From Owenia fusiformis (taxonomy: Eukaryota > Annelida > Polychaeta > Sabellida > Oweniidae): 64,000 nt of DNA. The notes beneath the pieces are model-generated. The model made no database searches and was not told the DNA's origin. It saw only the letters and a list, made by a program, of their open reading frames with translations. The stretch covers positions 30,333,248 through 30,397,247 of the forward strand of contig CAIIXF020000003.1 of NCBI GenBank assembly GCA_903813345.2, read 5' to 3'. Position numbers and translations under genes: made by a program. Below are positions 12,249 through 60,474 of this stretch, piece by piece. How positions within the stretch are numbered: the first letter of the stretch is position 1; each line of letters begins with the position of its first letter.

Positions 12249-13094
12249 TCATTGCAAGATTTTATTGGATGCATTTCGTGTTTTTTTTCTCTCGATAAAA
12301 ATATTGGATATATATTTTGCTAGTATATTTAATATTATTCCCTCTGAATTAAATAGAAACATTAATTTATGTTCCACGTTATTCATGTTTTCTAAATTTT
12401 GACAGTGTTTTTTTATTTTATCCATATAACTCGACCGAACATCTTTTAGCGTATTGCATTCTAATAGGAAATGGCATTCTGAACCAGTTTTCTTGTTACA
12501 CATTAAACATTTTCTTTCTTCAATAGGGGTAATTGGTTTTGTGTAACGACCTGTTTCGATTTCTAATTTATGTGCGCTAATTCTTAGCTTTGTCAAGTTA
12601 TTTCTGTCTAATTCATTTTTGATTAAATCCAAGTAGGGTTCCTTGTTCCATTTTGCTTTTATTATCTTATAAAACCTCAATTTACCATTATTTGATTTTA
12701 TTTTAGTTTCCCAAAATTGTATGTATCTATTTTCCAGTAATTTCTTAATTTCTCTTGGTTTTAAGTTTAAATAGTTTGGTGAAGTACCATTGTAAATATA
12801 TTTAAGTACATCATTGATGTGCGTGAGCCATGATTGTTTATTCATATCTGTCAGTTGTTTATTTACCTCAAGGGCTTCACGTAGAAGTGAGTCGGTTCCT
12901 TTATTGTTAATATGATTAAGATATTTCATTTGTTGATAAAACAAAGAAATAAATAGTGGAAACCTACCTAAATCGCCTCGTGTAGCGTCATTACTGGCCT
13001 TTCTGTTAACACCGAGTATCGATTTCATAAATGATATATGAAGAGATTCAAATGTTATTCCATCATATCCCTTTTCTAATGCCCATTGTGGGTC
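12249..13094 (-). pseudogene. LINE ORF2 C-terminal part, frameshifted
   Basis: Continuation of the reverse transcriptase protein after the frameshift at 13095-13101; it starts with DPQWALEKGYDG, not with its first ATG (13028). It contains the Cys/His cluster CLMCNK...ECHFLLEC (spacing C-x2-C, H-x4-C) that many LINE ORF2 proteins carry near the C-terminus, and ends at a TAA/TAG-type stop at 12249. Apart from the single-base shift there is no other damage, so the insertion is likely young. Confidence 0.75.
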
Positions 13095-15819
13095 TTTTTT
13101 TAATTTTTCTCGAGTTTAAGATACCCGTACCCCATATATCAGATCCATAGAGGCATATGGGCTTTATGAGTTGATCAAATAGTTTTAAGCATAATGATGG
13201 TTTCATATTACCATTAGAAATTAGACTTAATAATTTAAATTTTGCCTTTTCAGCTTTGTCTTTGACATGCTGGGCTGCAGGTCTCATTGACCCACTTATG
13301 CTTATTTCCATTCCCAGGTAAATGTATCGTGAAACAGATTCTATTTTGTAATTTCCTATAAAGAAGTGATTATCAATAAGTCTACCATTTTTATTCATTA
13401 CCATAATTTTGGTTTTATCAGTGTTGATATTTAAGTGCCATTCTTCACAGTATTTTTCTAATTTGTCCAATTTGGTTTGCATTTCATCTTTTGAGGATGC
13501 GATAATTACTAAGTCATCGGCAAAAAGGAGGCTTCCAATTCGCGTATTATTTAATAAAGGGTCTGTTTTGAGATCTAATGTTTTAATAATGTCATTTATA
13601 TATATATTAAATAGAAGAGGACTTAGGGGGTCCCCCTGTTTTATTCCCTTGTTACAGTCAAATTCATTGGTAAATAAACCCTCATTATCTAGTCTGACTC
13701 TTGCTTTTGATTGTGAATATATATGTTTTATCATTTTATAGAATAAACCGTTTACCCCCGATTGCAAAAGTTTCAAAAATAATCCATCATGCCATACCGT
13801 ATCGAAAGCTTTCCTCAAATCAACAAAACACATATATATATTCCCTTTTTCACTTAGTACATATTTATCCACGAGGGTTCGTATTATGAACATGTGGTCA
13901 GTTGTTCGTGCTTTCTTTGTGAAACCGGCTTGATTTTCCGATATTATTTTTCGGTCATGTACAAAGGCGTAAAGTCTATTATACAAAATTATTGAAAATA
14001 ATTTGCCAAAGCAATCAGAAATAAAAATACCTCTGTAATTGCCAGGGTCTTTCGTCGTTCCTTTCTTAAATAACGTAACGATTGATGAAATATTCCATTT
14101 CTCAGGGAAAACTGTTTTGCTTAGTAATATGTTAAACATTTTACAGATAACATTATTTAAAACTGAGTATGACGCTTTAATCATTTCATAGCTAATGCCG
14201 TTAAAACCCGAACTCTTGTTGTTCTTTAATTGCTTGACTGCCTTGTAAACCTCGTTTTCTGTTATTCTGAAGCTAAGTTCGTCAAAATGATTGTCATTTT
14301 CTATTGATTTAACAATTTCGTTGACTTTTTTGTTGATTTCGGTATTTTTATCCTTTTCAAATAATTTGGAAAAATGTTCATGCCATTTCTCTGGTGTTAT
14401 ATACGCGGACTTATTGTTTCCGTCTTTGTGCCTTAGTTGCTCAAGTAGGGACCAATATTCTTTAGGGTCATTGTCATAAAGTTCTTCTAATTTATTTATC
14501 ATATTAGTTTTAAATTTCCTCTGTTTTATCTTACAGCATTTCCTATATTCCTTTAGCAACTTGAAGTAATTACCTCTAATCATATTATCATTTGGTGATT
14601 TTATTAGTTTTGCTCCAATTGACTTAACCTTTCTTTTCAGTATACTGCAATCATTATCAAACCATTTTTGAGATATCGAGCCCCCTTTCTTTTTACAGGG
14701 TAACTTTTTTCGTAGTGTTCTTTTTGCTGTGTTAATTATAATTTTTTCGAGCTTGTCAATACAATCATCAATATCATAGGTGTCGTTTAGCTCGTCATTG
14801 AGTTCATTTATATCATTTCGTGTTTTTAAATTATTGGAGAGGTCCGTTTTAAATTGTACCTCGCGACGGGCGTCCCATTTATATTTGATTGGTTTCATTT
14901 TGATAGTATGCCCATTGTTTTTAGTCCGATTGTTACCGTGGTCGATTCGTACTTGCATTAATAGAGAAATCTTGCAATGATCAGAGAGCACACAAAGGTT
15001 ATCATGAACCTTGAAGTACATAATATCTGGAAGCATATTTTCATGAATAATACAATAGTCAACTACACTGCTTCCGTTCCATTTATGGCAGGTGAATCTA
15101 CCGGGCGAATCCCCAAGTACTCTGCCATTTATAATTCGTAAATTAGATGACCTGCATAGGTCTAGTAGCTTCTTACCCGAAGCATCAACAACTGAATCCA
15201 TGCTGGAACGTTCATTGATGGTGACATCGTTGGGACAAAGCAGAATGTTTGGGATATGATCATCATAACCGTGATTATTTTCAAAATCGCGTACTTCACC
15301 TGTTCTTGAATTAAGATCTCCTATAATCATAACATCACCTATATTAGAATATTTATTTATTTCTTTTGTCAAAATCTCGTATGGGTCATCCCCTGAGTTG
15401 AATTTACCTTTTGGGTTATAGTTTGCAGGTGAAAAATACGTTATACAAAAGTAAATGTCATTACTTGTATTAAAGAACTTTTTTGAAAGTTTAACCCACA
15501 GGATATCTGGTGTCTTCGTTTTGATTATTGTCGTTCCTGCTATATATGTATTTCTTATAAGTACAGCTAATCCGCCATGACGTTTCCTGCCAGATTTAGC
15601 TCTATTTACCGAAAATGATGTGAAGCCCTTAACTCTATCAAAACATATCGGGTCTTTTTCATCACCATGTGTTTCGGTTAGACAGACTATATCATGTGTT
15701 ATTAATTCTTTGATAAAATCATTATCGTTCAATTTGTTCCTTACTTTGCTTTCAATTCCCTGAACGTTCCAGCAAGCGATATTTAAATGTGTGGTAATGG
15801 TCGTATTTTTATATATCAT
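13063..15819 (-). CDS. LINE ORF2: endonuclease + reverse transcriptase
   Basis: 918 codons. The N-terminal part is an APE-type endonuclease: WNVQG near residue 18, catalytic Glu in LTETH (residue 49), GDLNSRTG, and Asp-His of SDHCK at 280-281. Residues of about 500-800 are the reverse transcriptase: NNKSSGFNGI, NYRGIFIS, NQAGF, FVDLRKAFDTV, GIKQGDPLSPLLF and the catalytic FADD at 766-769, followed by YLGMEI and a thumb/linker. The product nicks target DNA and primes reverse transcription there. The frame breaks at its 3' end: a seven-T run on the plus strand (13095-13101) holds what looks like one extra base, after which the matching sequence continues in another frame. An in-frame stop lies eight codons upstream of the chosen ATG. 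Confidence 0.85.
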   Translation of the reverse strand: MIYKNTTITTHLNIACWNVQGIESKVRNKLNDNDFIKELITHDIVCLTETHGDEKDPICFDRVKGFTSFSVNRAKSGRKRHGGLAVLIRNTYIAGTTIIKTKTPDILWVKLSKKFFNTSNDIYFCITYFSPANYNPKGKFNSGDDPYEILTKEINKYSNIGDVMIIGDLNSRTGEVRDFENNHGYDDHIPNILLCPNDVTINERSSMDSVVDASGKKLLDLCRSSNLRIINGRVLGDSPGRFTCHKWNGSSVVDYCIIHENMLPDIMYFKVHDNLCVLSDHCKISLLMQVRIDHGNNRTKNNGHTIKMKPIKYKWDARREVQFKTDLSNNLKTRNDINELNDELNDTYDIDDCIDKLEKIIINTAKRTLRKKLPCKKKGGSISQKWFDNDCSILKRKVKSIGAKLIKSPNDNMIRGNYFKLLKEYRKCCKIKQRKFKTNMINKLEELYDNDPKEYWSLLEQLRHKDGNNKSAYITPEKWHEHFSKLFEKDKNTEINKKVNEIVKSIENDNHFDELSFRITENEVYKAVKQLKNNKSSGFNGISYEMIKASYSVLNNVICKMFNILLSKTVFPEKWNISSIVTLFKKGTTKDPGNYRGIFISDCFGKLFSIILYNRLYAFVHDRKIISENQAGFTKKARTTDHMFIIRTLVDKYVLSEKGNIYMCFVDLRKAFDTVWHDGLFLKLLQSGVNGLFYKMIKHIYSQSKARVRLDNEGLFTNEFDCNKGIKQGDPLSPLLFNIYINDIIKTLDLKTDPLLNNTRIGSLLFADDLVIIASSKDEMQTKLDKLEKYCEEWHLNINTDKTKIMVMNKNGRLIDNHFFIGNYKIESVSRYIYLGMEISISGSMRPAAQHVKDKAEKAKFKLLSLISNGNMKPSLCLKLFDQLIKPICLYGSDIWGTGILNSRKIKKRPTMGIRKGI

Positions 15820-15946
15820 TATAATACGTAAATATGTTAATTAACATTCAACATCTTACATCTTACATCCCGACATACTGAAAATATAATGTAATGATTG
15901 CATATAGCGTACTTCTGCTGATAACGTCTTAAATGCGTAGAAGTAC

Positions 15947-16794
15947 CAAAGGAGTTAACTAGTGACCAGAGAGCCCGCAGAGTTGAGGTTTCCCAAGAAT
16001 TTCTAAGACGATACCAAGATGAAGGGGATAGTTTTCTTCAACGAATTATCACATACAACGAGGTGTACGTCAGCTATTATGAGCCCCTTGGGAAGAGAGC
16101 ATCAAGTGGTTGGAGAACTAAGAACTCACCTACTCCCATTTCAACCCTGGCAAAACTGACCAAAAATGACGGCAAGGTGATGTTCATTGTGTTTTTGGAT
16201 AGCTCTGGGGTGCTGCTTACGCATGCAATTCCTGATGGTCAGAGAATAAACAAGGACTATTATGCAATGGTAAGCTTATTCATTATTAATAAATTAATCA
16301 ATATAAGAGTAAAAACATTAAATCAAATCAAATTTAAAATCAGATTTGAACTATAAAAATGGTTAAGTACAAATGTTAAAGGCATTAGTATCCTATCCTA
16401 CTGACTATTTCAGGTTCTCAAGAGGCATCTCAAACGGGCCTTCTCAAAGAAACGCCCCCTCCTAGAGTTGGCGACAAGAATATTTCATCAGGATAATGCC
16501 CCGTGTCACCGGGCAGAACTTGTACTGAACACCATAGGAGAACTCGGAATGGAAGTTCTCCCACAGGCACCATATTCACCTGATGAAGCCCCATGCGACT
16601 TTGGCGTGTTTGGCCGAATGAAAGATGAGCTGAGAGGTTTTCGATTTGCATCGACAGAAGATTTGCAGAATGCAGTCCAAAATGCTCTCAGAGCTAGATT
16701 TCCTGATGGATTCCATAAAATCTTCCAGGATTGGGTAGAACGTCATCGAAAGTGTGTCGCATCCAATGGACATTATTTTGAGCATTTAAAGTAG
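15947..16794 (+). pseudogene. mariner-like transposase, C-terminal half, with an intron-like gap
   Basis: 15947-16269 encodes EVPKELTSDQRARRVEVSQ...FLQRIITYNEVYVSYYEPLGK...SSGW. 16414-16794 encodes LKRHLKRAFSKKRP, then HQDNAPCH and PYSPDEAPCDFGVF. These are the mariner catalytic blocks. The two parts join in frame if 16270-16413 is removed, which begins GTAAGC and ends TTTCAG. The first catalytic Asp (family TGDE) is Asn here (TYNE), so strand transfer would be impaired; the second and third Asp are present. The DNA-binding N-terminal half is missing, possibly displaced by the neighbouring LINE. Ends in TAG. Confidence 0.75.
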
Positions 16795-18391
16795 GAATAG
16801 AAACATTTACCCCATACTATTTCATGGGATAAATGGGACTACATGACATTAAAACACTTGTTACTCTCCACAATGTTGAACTGAATTATATGCCACTATG
16901 ACGTCAAATAATCTGCCCCGCCTACCCATTTTTCATGTTACTATAACAACCGCCATTTTCACGACCATTAGAATTAATACATAATTTTTGCAGGGTTGTT
17001 ACACAGACACATTCTGCATCGTCTGTGAAATTTTCATGGAAAAATATAAAAAACTCTTAAAATGAGAGCAAAATTATGAGAACTTATTGAACGACCTGGT
17101 ATTATACATTCTTACTGGAATTTATAATATAATTAAACGTCTAATATAACTTATTTAGTCACTGATCCGTCTAAATTATACAGTCATTTTATCTGACTGA
17201 AGTGTCTTTGAAACTGTGACCTACATATATATCCTGGCTTTAAACCATTCTGGAGTATATTGATTACATATCGAATACATATCGGAAACTACTACTACAT
17301 TATACTACAATACAATATAGTACAACACAATATAATACTACATTATACTACAATACAATAATATCGCTGGTCTTGAGTGAGTAGAAGTTAACAATCCGTT
17401 TATGGTTGTAAATTCGCTGACCAGTCTAGAATACAAACAGTTCCTTTATCGATAGTATCTTTGATACTATGCCCTACATGTATGTCTTGACTTAAAACCG
17501 TAAACGGAATGAATGAGTAAAATTCGTGATTACATTCTTAATTACCATAGTTTTACAAAATAATAAAACATCTTAACTAAATAACGTTTAATTCGTCTAG
17601 TGTAGTCACTGATGATCAGTTTAGATTACCATCAGGCCCCTAATCTAGTATCTTTGATACTGTTGCCTATATCTTGGCCGAGATCCATAAAAGTTATTGT
17701 TGCTGGTCATGTTATTGTTGTTGCGATGTGCTGGTTGGGAGAGATTACAAAACTTTCTAACCGTGCGAAGTATATTCCCGCAGAGCATTACATGTAATAT
17801 TAGTGGTCCGAGTTGAATTAGCCATGATACCAATGAGTATGATGGGGAATGAATTGTACAGTGATACATTTATGTCATTACTGAATTAAGAGGATTCAAA
17901 AAGTTGCTGCCTTCAGAAGTAAAAATATAACAGTATAACTATCATGTTGAGGTCCCACTAATTATCAGACAGGCCTTGTATTTTATGCACTGGATTATGA
18001 GAAGCAAAGCAAATATGAAAGTTCATGTAAAAGTTAGTTTGACCGAAATGCAAGACATTGTATATCTTTGATCTTCATACTTCATTGCTTAACAAATTAT
18101 GATTTTGCTTTTAAGAACGTTGTATAACCTCTGCTTATTTTTGAATCTCTATGCAGTTTTGCTTTTCAAGCATCCAGAAAAGAAAAAATATGTTTAAGAA
18201 ACTGAAATTAAATATTTGATTATTAAGGTGAAAGCCATTTTATACCTAACCTGAAATTCAATTGCACCTTTCTTCTATTTTAAAATAATTAATTTACTTT
18301 CAGATATCAAAGTTTATTGTCATGTTGCAAGTTACATACGTATTAGTATAAATCAGGGTTAAATTAGGATCAAAACTACAGTTAATGATCC
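16795..18391. other. non-coding; simple TACTACATTATAC repeats near 17290
   Basis: No gene recognised. 17288-17362 contains repeated TACTACAATACAATA words. Two TGAT(G)(A)TCCGT/ATCTTTGATACT(G/A)TG(C)CCTA blocks near 17200, 17460 and 17650 suggest a decayed tandem repeat of about 240 bp. Confidence 0.4.
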
Positions 18392-19234
18392 TTTAAAGGC
18401 CCCATATAAAGTTTAAACTACTTTGGCTTATATTGTAGTCTTACCCAATGTTATCAAAGTGTGATATGTGAAACTTTTTTTTTAAATTTCAAAAAGTGGT
18501 TTTTGATAGACTTTTTGTTCCAAAATTTGTGAATTTATTTAAAACCAACTTTTAGAGGTCACTCATATCTTCTAATTAGCCACAATTCATACCAATGCAT
18601 AGCATTCATCCTCCCGTGTTTTATGCCGAAAAAATTAAGAAAATCGGTTCATAAATAAGCGAGAAATGAACTTATCAGTGCATGAAAATGGTTCTGAGAA
18701 AAATGCATTTCAAAATTTTAGTTCTCATAGAAACCAATGGTACAATGATATCTAAAACATAATTTATTTTTCCTTTTAACCTGGTTAGACAATCAACATT
18801 GGTTTATTATGAAAGTCTAACATATTTAGAAAAGATTGACATCGAAAAAAAAATTTCAATTTTTTTCAAAAAGTTTTTGGTACCTTAGTGACATCACTAA
18901 TGTTTCAAAATATTTTTGATATGCTAAAACATTAAAGTGGCCCATTAAATATGGCATTTTATTATTGAAATAGTGTTTCCTTTGTTCAACCTTTGCATTG
19001 GTGTTAAAAAGATAATATTTTTTGAAATGCATTAAGAAATATTTGATGATTAAGAAATTTCAACTTTTTTTGAAAAATGGCGGGAAATTTGAATATTTGA
19101 GAAATGAAATGCTCACAACTTTTTTTCAAAAAATTTTTTTTGTTCAAAAATCTCTAAAATCACTTTTTAAGTCCTGACAAATAGTAAATGAATGATAAAA
19201 AAATATTTTCAAACTTTAGACGGGGACTTTAAAA
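18392..19234. mobile_element. long MITE, TTTAAAGGCCCC family
   Basis: Bounded by TTTAAAGGCCCCATATAAAG and, inverted, CTTTAGACGGGGACTTTAAA. About 843 bp and AT-rich, with no long frame. The short relative at 7610-7707 has the same ends. Confidence 0.55.
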
Positions 19235-19723
19235 GGGTATATTTCATCACTATAAATGTGGTAACCAAAATGTTTATACACATGTACATGTAATTTCTTA
19301 GAGGGAGATAAATGGTCATTATAAATTACACAATAATACAAAAATTGGTAGAATTGATATAATTGCATTGATATCAGTATAATATTTGATGTTATTGGTT
19401 ATTGATATTAATTCTATAATTAATATCATTGACATGTGATTATAATGCCATTAAGGTGATTAGCATGCTTACTTATGTATACTGCATTTCAGTTGTAAAA
19501 TAAACTGATTATTTATTAGAAACTGTAACTGGTATCATCGATTAAATATATTTTTAGGCAAAATGTGTTTTAGAATTAAGTTTGGTATGATATCAGGTGA
19601 TTTTTTCTTGATGTACTATTTATTATTATTTTGCTACAATAATTATATCTCTCAAAGTCATATGGTATCATATAAACTGTATATATTATATTATATATGA
19701 CCAAAATGTCAATATGTTTCCAG

Positions 19724-56325
<36,602 letters not shown>

Positions 56326-56339
56326 ATGTTCTGTTACGG

Positions 56340-57310
56340 GACTTTACATAATTCTCAATAGTATGAATTCAGCTTCACATCTTCACCAATATTGAACAAA
56401 TGTCACTAGTATGGAATGAATTTTTTCACTTAAATAAAAGAAGTGTAACTAGTATGGAATAAATCTCCAATTCTTCACCAGTATGGAACAAATATCACCA
56501 GTGTGGAATAAAACATTTATTTTTACAAATATAGAACAAATTACACTAGTATGGAATAAAATGCCAATTTTCACTAGTATGGAGCATAAGCTACCAGAAT
56601 TGAATCAAACTCTAGATTTTTTGAGTAATATAGAACAAATGTCAAGAGTATGTGATCAAATTTCAATTTTCACTAGTATGGAGTATTAGTTACCAGAATG
56701 GAATCAAACTCTAGTTTTTAGTAATATGGAACAAATGTCATTAGTATGTAATCAAATTCCAATTTTCACTTGTATGGAGTATATAGTTACCAGAATGGAA
56801 TCAAACTCTAGTTTTTTTGTAATACTGAAGTAACATCATTAGTATGTAATCAAATTCCAATTTTAACTTGTATGGAGTATTAGTTTTTTCTAATATCGAA
56901 GAAACATCATTAGTATGTAATCAAATTCCAATTTTCACTAGTATGGAGTATTTAGCTACCAGAATGGAATCAAACTCTAGTATTTTGTAATACTGAAGAA
57001 ACATCATTAGTATGTAATCAAATTCCAATTTTCACTAGTATGGAGTATTAGTTATCAGAATGAAATTCAAATTCCAATTTTCACTAGTATGGAGTATTTA
57101 GTTACCAGAATGGATTCAAACTCTAGTTTTTAGTATAATGGAAGAAACATCATTAGTATGTAATCAAATTACAATTTTTTTTCACTAGTATGGAGTATTA
57201 TTTACCAGAATGGAATCAAATTCTAGTTTTTAGTAACATTGAAAAAATGTCATTAGTATGTAATCATACTCCAATTTTCACTCGTAAGGAGCTTAAGTTA
57301 CCAGTTCTAA
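56340..57310 (+). repeat. degenerate ~95-bp repeats downstream of the CLC stop
   Basis: CACTAGTATGGAGTATTAGTTACCAGAATGG, AATCAAACTCTAGTTTTTAG and AACATCATTAGTATGTAATC recur about nine times with drift. They follow the stop at 56325 and the AATAAA at 56433, so they may be in or just past the 3' UTR. Confidence 0.8.
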
Positions 57311-58264
57311 CTATTTTTTACTATTTCATAAAATATTCGTACAATTGTTTAGAATGATATATTTGTATATAATATGAAATGTGATTCATGGCTCATACTG
57401 GAATGTAATCACTTTCTGTTGTCATCATGGATGAGATGAGGGGGATACCCCAGAATTCGTAGATCTACCAATGACATGGATAATATCTTTACTTTAAAAA
57501 ATATACATTTTCGTTGTCCATGAAATTCAAAATAATTCAATAAAATCAAGTTATTAAATCATTTCTGTTTAAAAGATTTTGTTACTAAAATAACACTGAA
57601 AATAAGGCCATCTTTTGATAGACTTGAATGTTGACTGAATTATACTCCAAATTGGGCAATGAAGCCCAAACCAAAACATTGATGGATTTGAACTGATTGC
57701 AGTTTGTATCACTTCTTTAAAATTTCCATACCAAATAGAACTGTTGTGCACCAAAAAGGTTTTAAACCGTTTACTTGTAGTTTGAATTATTTACATTTTA
57801 CTAATTTACACCTTATTTGAGACAGTTATGTGCATATACAGTATGTATATAAACAGTTAATATACATGTACTTGTTAATTAATGAAAAGAGTGAACATGT
57901 GTGGGGTTTCCCTGTAAAATTACTTCTTGTTAAGTTTGAAATATTTATTGCAAATTATAAGTCAAAGATAATGTATATATTATGAATGTACTGCACATAT
58001 TATACAAATATTTTATATACTGAATACATGTATGTGTGTATTGTTTTCTCCCAATTCAGTATTTATGAGCCTGTGTTAATATTGAAATATTTATTCTTAT
58101 TATTAAAGTATGTTGATTGTATACTGTGAATTTGTCAAAATACATAAAAGTGATGCACTAAATGTATTTCATTTTGTTTTTCTAAATCTTATTAAAAAGG
58201 GGTGACAAAAATGGCAAAAGAGAATGTACTGCAAAGTGTTAAAAGCAATCTTTAATAAGGCTTT
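57311..58264. other. 3' flank of the CLC gene, no genes seen
   Basis: AT-rich; only short chance frames. A long 3' UTR could extend into it. Confidence 0.4.
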
Positions 58265-59539
58265 TTAACCTCTTGAAACCAGAGAATTTTTCATTTTTTG
58301 CCACCTTTTGACATTTTATTACATACCTATACAACTTTAGATGCTCAGCTTAGTAAAATTGGACGGCAGAGATCATTTCTACACATTTGAAAACAATTTT
58401 TGTGTAAATTGGATGAAAATTGTTCAAATGAGAGCAATTTTTGTGAAAAATTTTGTGACGGATTTTCTCGTCCCTCTGGGCACCAGTCTTATTATTCCAT
58501 CGAACGAAGTTCGGAGGGATATAGGGAACGCCTCCGTCCGTCCGTCCGGGCAATAACTCGAATACCGTTGGCCCGATTTTGTTCATATTTTGTACACATA
58601 TCCTATGGGGGTAGAAGTTCTGCTCGAAAGCCGATTTTCAAAATGGCCGCTCATTTCAAAATGGCGGCCATTTTAGTGACGATTTTACAGTAATTTAGGT
58701 GCAATATGTAAAACTGTAATAGCAATATGTTTTAAATGTAAAAAAATTATAAAGGACATTAATAATGCTACAAATGTAGATATTAAAGAAGCACATGGCA
58801 GCCATCTTGAAAAATGGTGGCCTTTACTCGTCATTTTCCGATTTTTGCTGTAACTCAAAAAGTAGTGGAGTGATTTTGTTCATATTTGGTGTGTGAATAC
58901 TATAAGCATTGCACACTGTCCTATGACACTTTTGGTAGAACGCGGCCATTTTGAAAAAAAATTTGAAAAATGGCCGCCATTTAAACATATTTTACTATAA
59001 CTTGAAAAGTAGTGGAGTGATTTTGTTCATATTTGGTATGTGAATACTATAAGCATGGAACACTGTCCTATGACACTTTTGGTAGAAGGCAGCCATTTTG
59101 AAAACAATTTTGAAAAATGGCCGCCATTTTAACGTACTTTACTATAACTCGAAAAGTAAGAAGCGATTTTGTTCATATTTGATATGTGAATACTTTAAGC
59201 ATGGCACATTGTCTAATAAAACTTTAGGGAATAGTGGGCCATTTTGGAAAATGGCCACCATTTTTATGTGTGTTATTTCACAAGTACGTGTGCGATTTTT
59301 CAAAAATTTTAGAGGTGGCTACTTAAAAGCATATTATTTCTTTTGATGACAACTTGGCTAGTGAGCAACCATTTTGAAAATGGTGGCCTTTCTGGTGTGT
59401 TGTTTTATGATATTTGCGCTTCGTTTGTAAAAATGCCAGCCATTTCTGTTCGATGAGATTCGCTACGCTTTGGCGTTGCCGTTGTTCTGGTTTCATTTGT
59501 GACGGATATATCCGTCACTCTGGGTATTCAAGAGGTTAA
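58265..59539. mobile_element. piggyBac-like non-autonomous element, 1.27 kb
   Basis: TTAA at 58265-58268 then CCTCTTGAAACCAGAG. The right end reads inversely CCTCTTGAATACCCAGAG and is followed by TTAA at 59536-59539. The interior has a CCTCCGTCCGTCCG block and three tandem ~140-bp modules (58800-59240) with CATTTTGAAAA(T/C)(A/T)... GGCCGCCATTTTAA and TGATTTTGTTCATATTTGGT. No transposase frame. Confidence 0.65.
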
Positions 59540-59771
59540 TGTTTCCCTCTAACGTCCTGTAAAAAGAGGTGAGAAAGATGACCAAATTCATTAGAATCAA
59601 ATAATAGTATACAAATAGTGACTGCCATTGAGGGCAATAGTGTAAATTATTTCCCCGAGGGAATATCCTCTAAAATGTAGGCTATTCCCGAAGCTGCAGG
59701 CTGAGTGAAAGAGGATATTCCCAAGAAGAAATCATTTACACTATTGCTCGAAATTAGCCAGTCACTATTTG

Positions 59772-60289
59772 TTTTATTATATACCCTATACTGACTATTG
59801 TCCCGTTTCCTCCGCGAAGGCCAAAAAGGCTTAGAAAGCCCCCTCCCTAGGTCCATTGTTAGCATTATAAGCTGTGACGTCATTGTATGCTCAACAGAAT
59901 TTTTTCCTAAGAAATTTCTGAGACTCTCACTTGACAAATTCAATCGCGTTTAACACGCAAAATAGATTTTCATAACACTTGAAATTACACAGACGTATTG
60001 AGCTTAGGGAACTTTATCCACGTTGCTTATATTGTATCGTTCACGCACGTCTGTCATGGTGAACGGAGTTGATTTGTGTTGTACGTCTGCGCAGTGATGA
60101 TGCGCAGAAGTTTTAAGGGCAATAGCAGTTGCAATCGTGACATCAGCGGGCAATAGTTCAAATGTATATTCCCGCTTCTTTCATTTGAGGGAATATAACT
60201 TTTGAAGGGAAATAGTAAATCTATTTAGGGACACGTGACTAGGTATTGACCAATCAGGATTAGTGTTACATATTGGGTATATAATAAAA
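59772..60289. mobile_element. MITE with TTTATTATATACCC ends
   Basis: TTTTATTATATACCCTATAC at about 59771 and, inverted, TTTATTATATACCCAATATG at 60288. About 517 bp. An adjacent palindrome (59640-59750, loop GAAGCTGCAGGCTGAG) and GGGCAATAGT words link it to the region on its left. A minus-strand frame at 59647-59943 is not recognised as a protein. Confidence 0.5.
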
Positions 60290-60371
60290 GGGGATGTCCA
60301 CTGTACATTTAGTCATAGATAACTAGTATAGTATTTTTCAGCTTGATATCTAATATATATTTTATTTACTG

Positions 60372-60470
60372 GATGCAAGTAGAGATAATCTTGATTTACT
60401 ACACTAATTATTCAAATATTAGTTAGAAGGATATCATATTTGAAGTGTACATGTGAAATTGCATAAATTT
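60372..60470 (+). mobile_element. ~430-bp MITE family, truncated copy D
   Basis: TGGATGCAAGTAGAGATAAT CTTGATTTAC and GATATCATATTTGAAGTGTACATGTGAAAT match the first 95 bp of copies A and C; the rest is absent. Confidence 0.6.
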
Positions 60471-60474
60471 GAAT

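Larger units (their letters stand above)
12111..15850 (-). mobile_element. LINE (non-LTR retrotransposon), nearly intact ORF2
   Basis: Read on the minus strand, it carries an endonuclease-reverse transcriptase frame (15819-13063), a frameshifted continuation (to 12249) and about 135 bp of 3' sequence ending in an (ATA)n tail at 12113-12131. No ORF1 is seen between 15820 and the mariner remnant beginning near 15947, so the copy is either 5'-truncated or of an ORF2-only family. (ATA/TAA)n tails are known for several LINE clades; clade assignment would need a tree. Confidence 0.85.

Noticed and set aside
13409-14980. Plus-strand frames of 62-110 codons
   Set aside because: Antisense shadows of the LINE ORF2.
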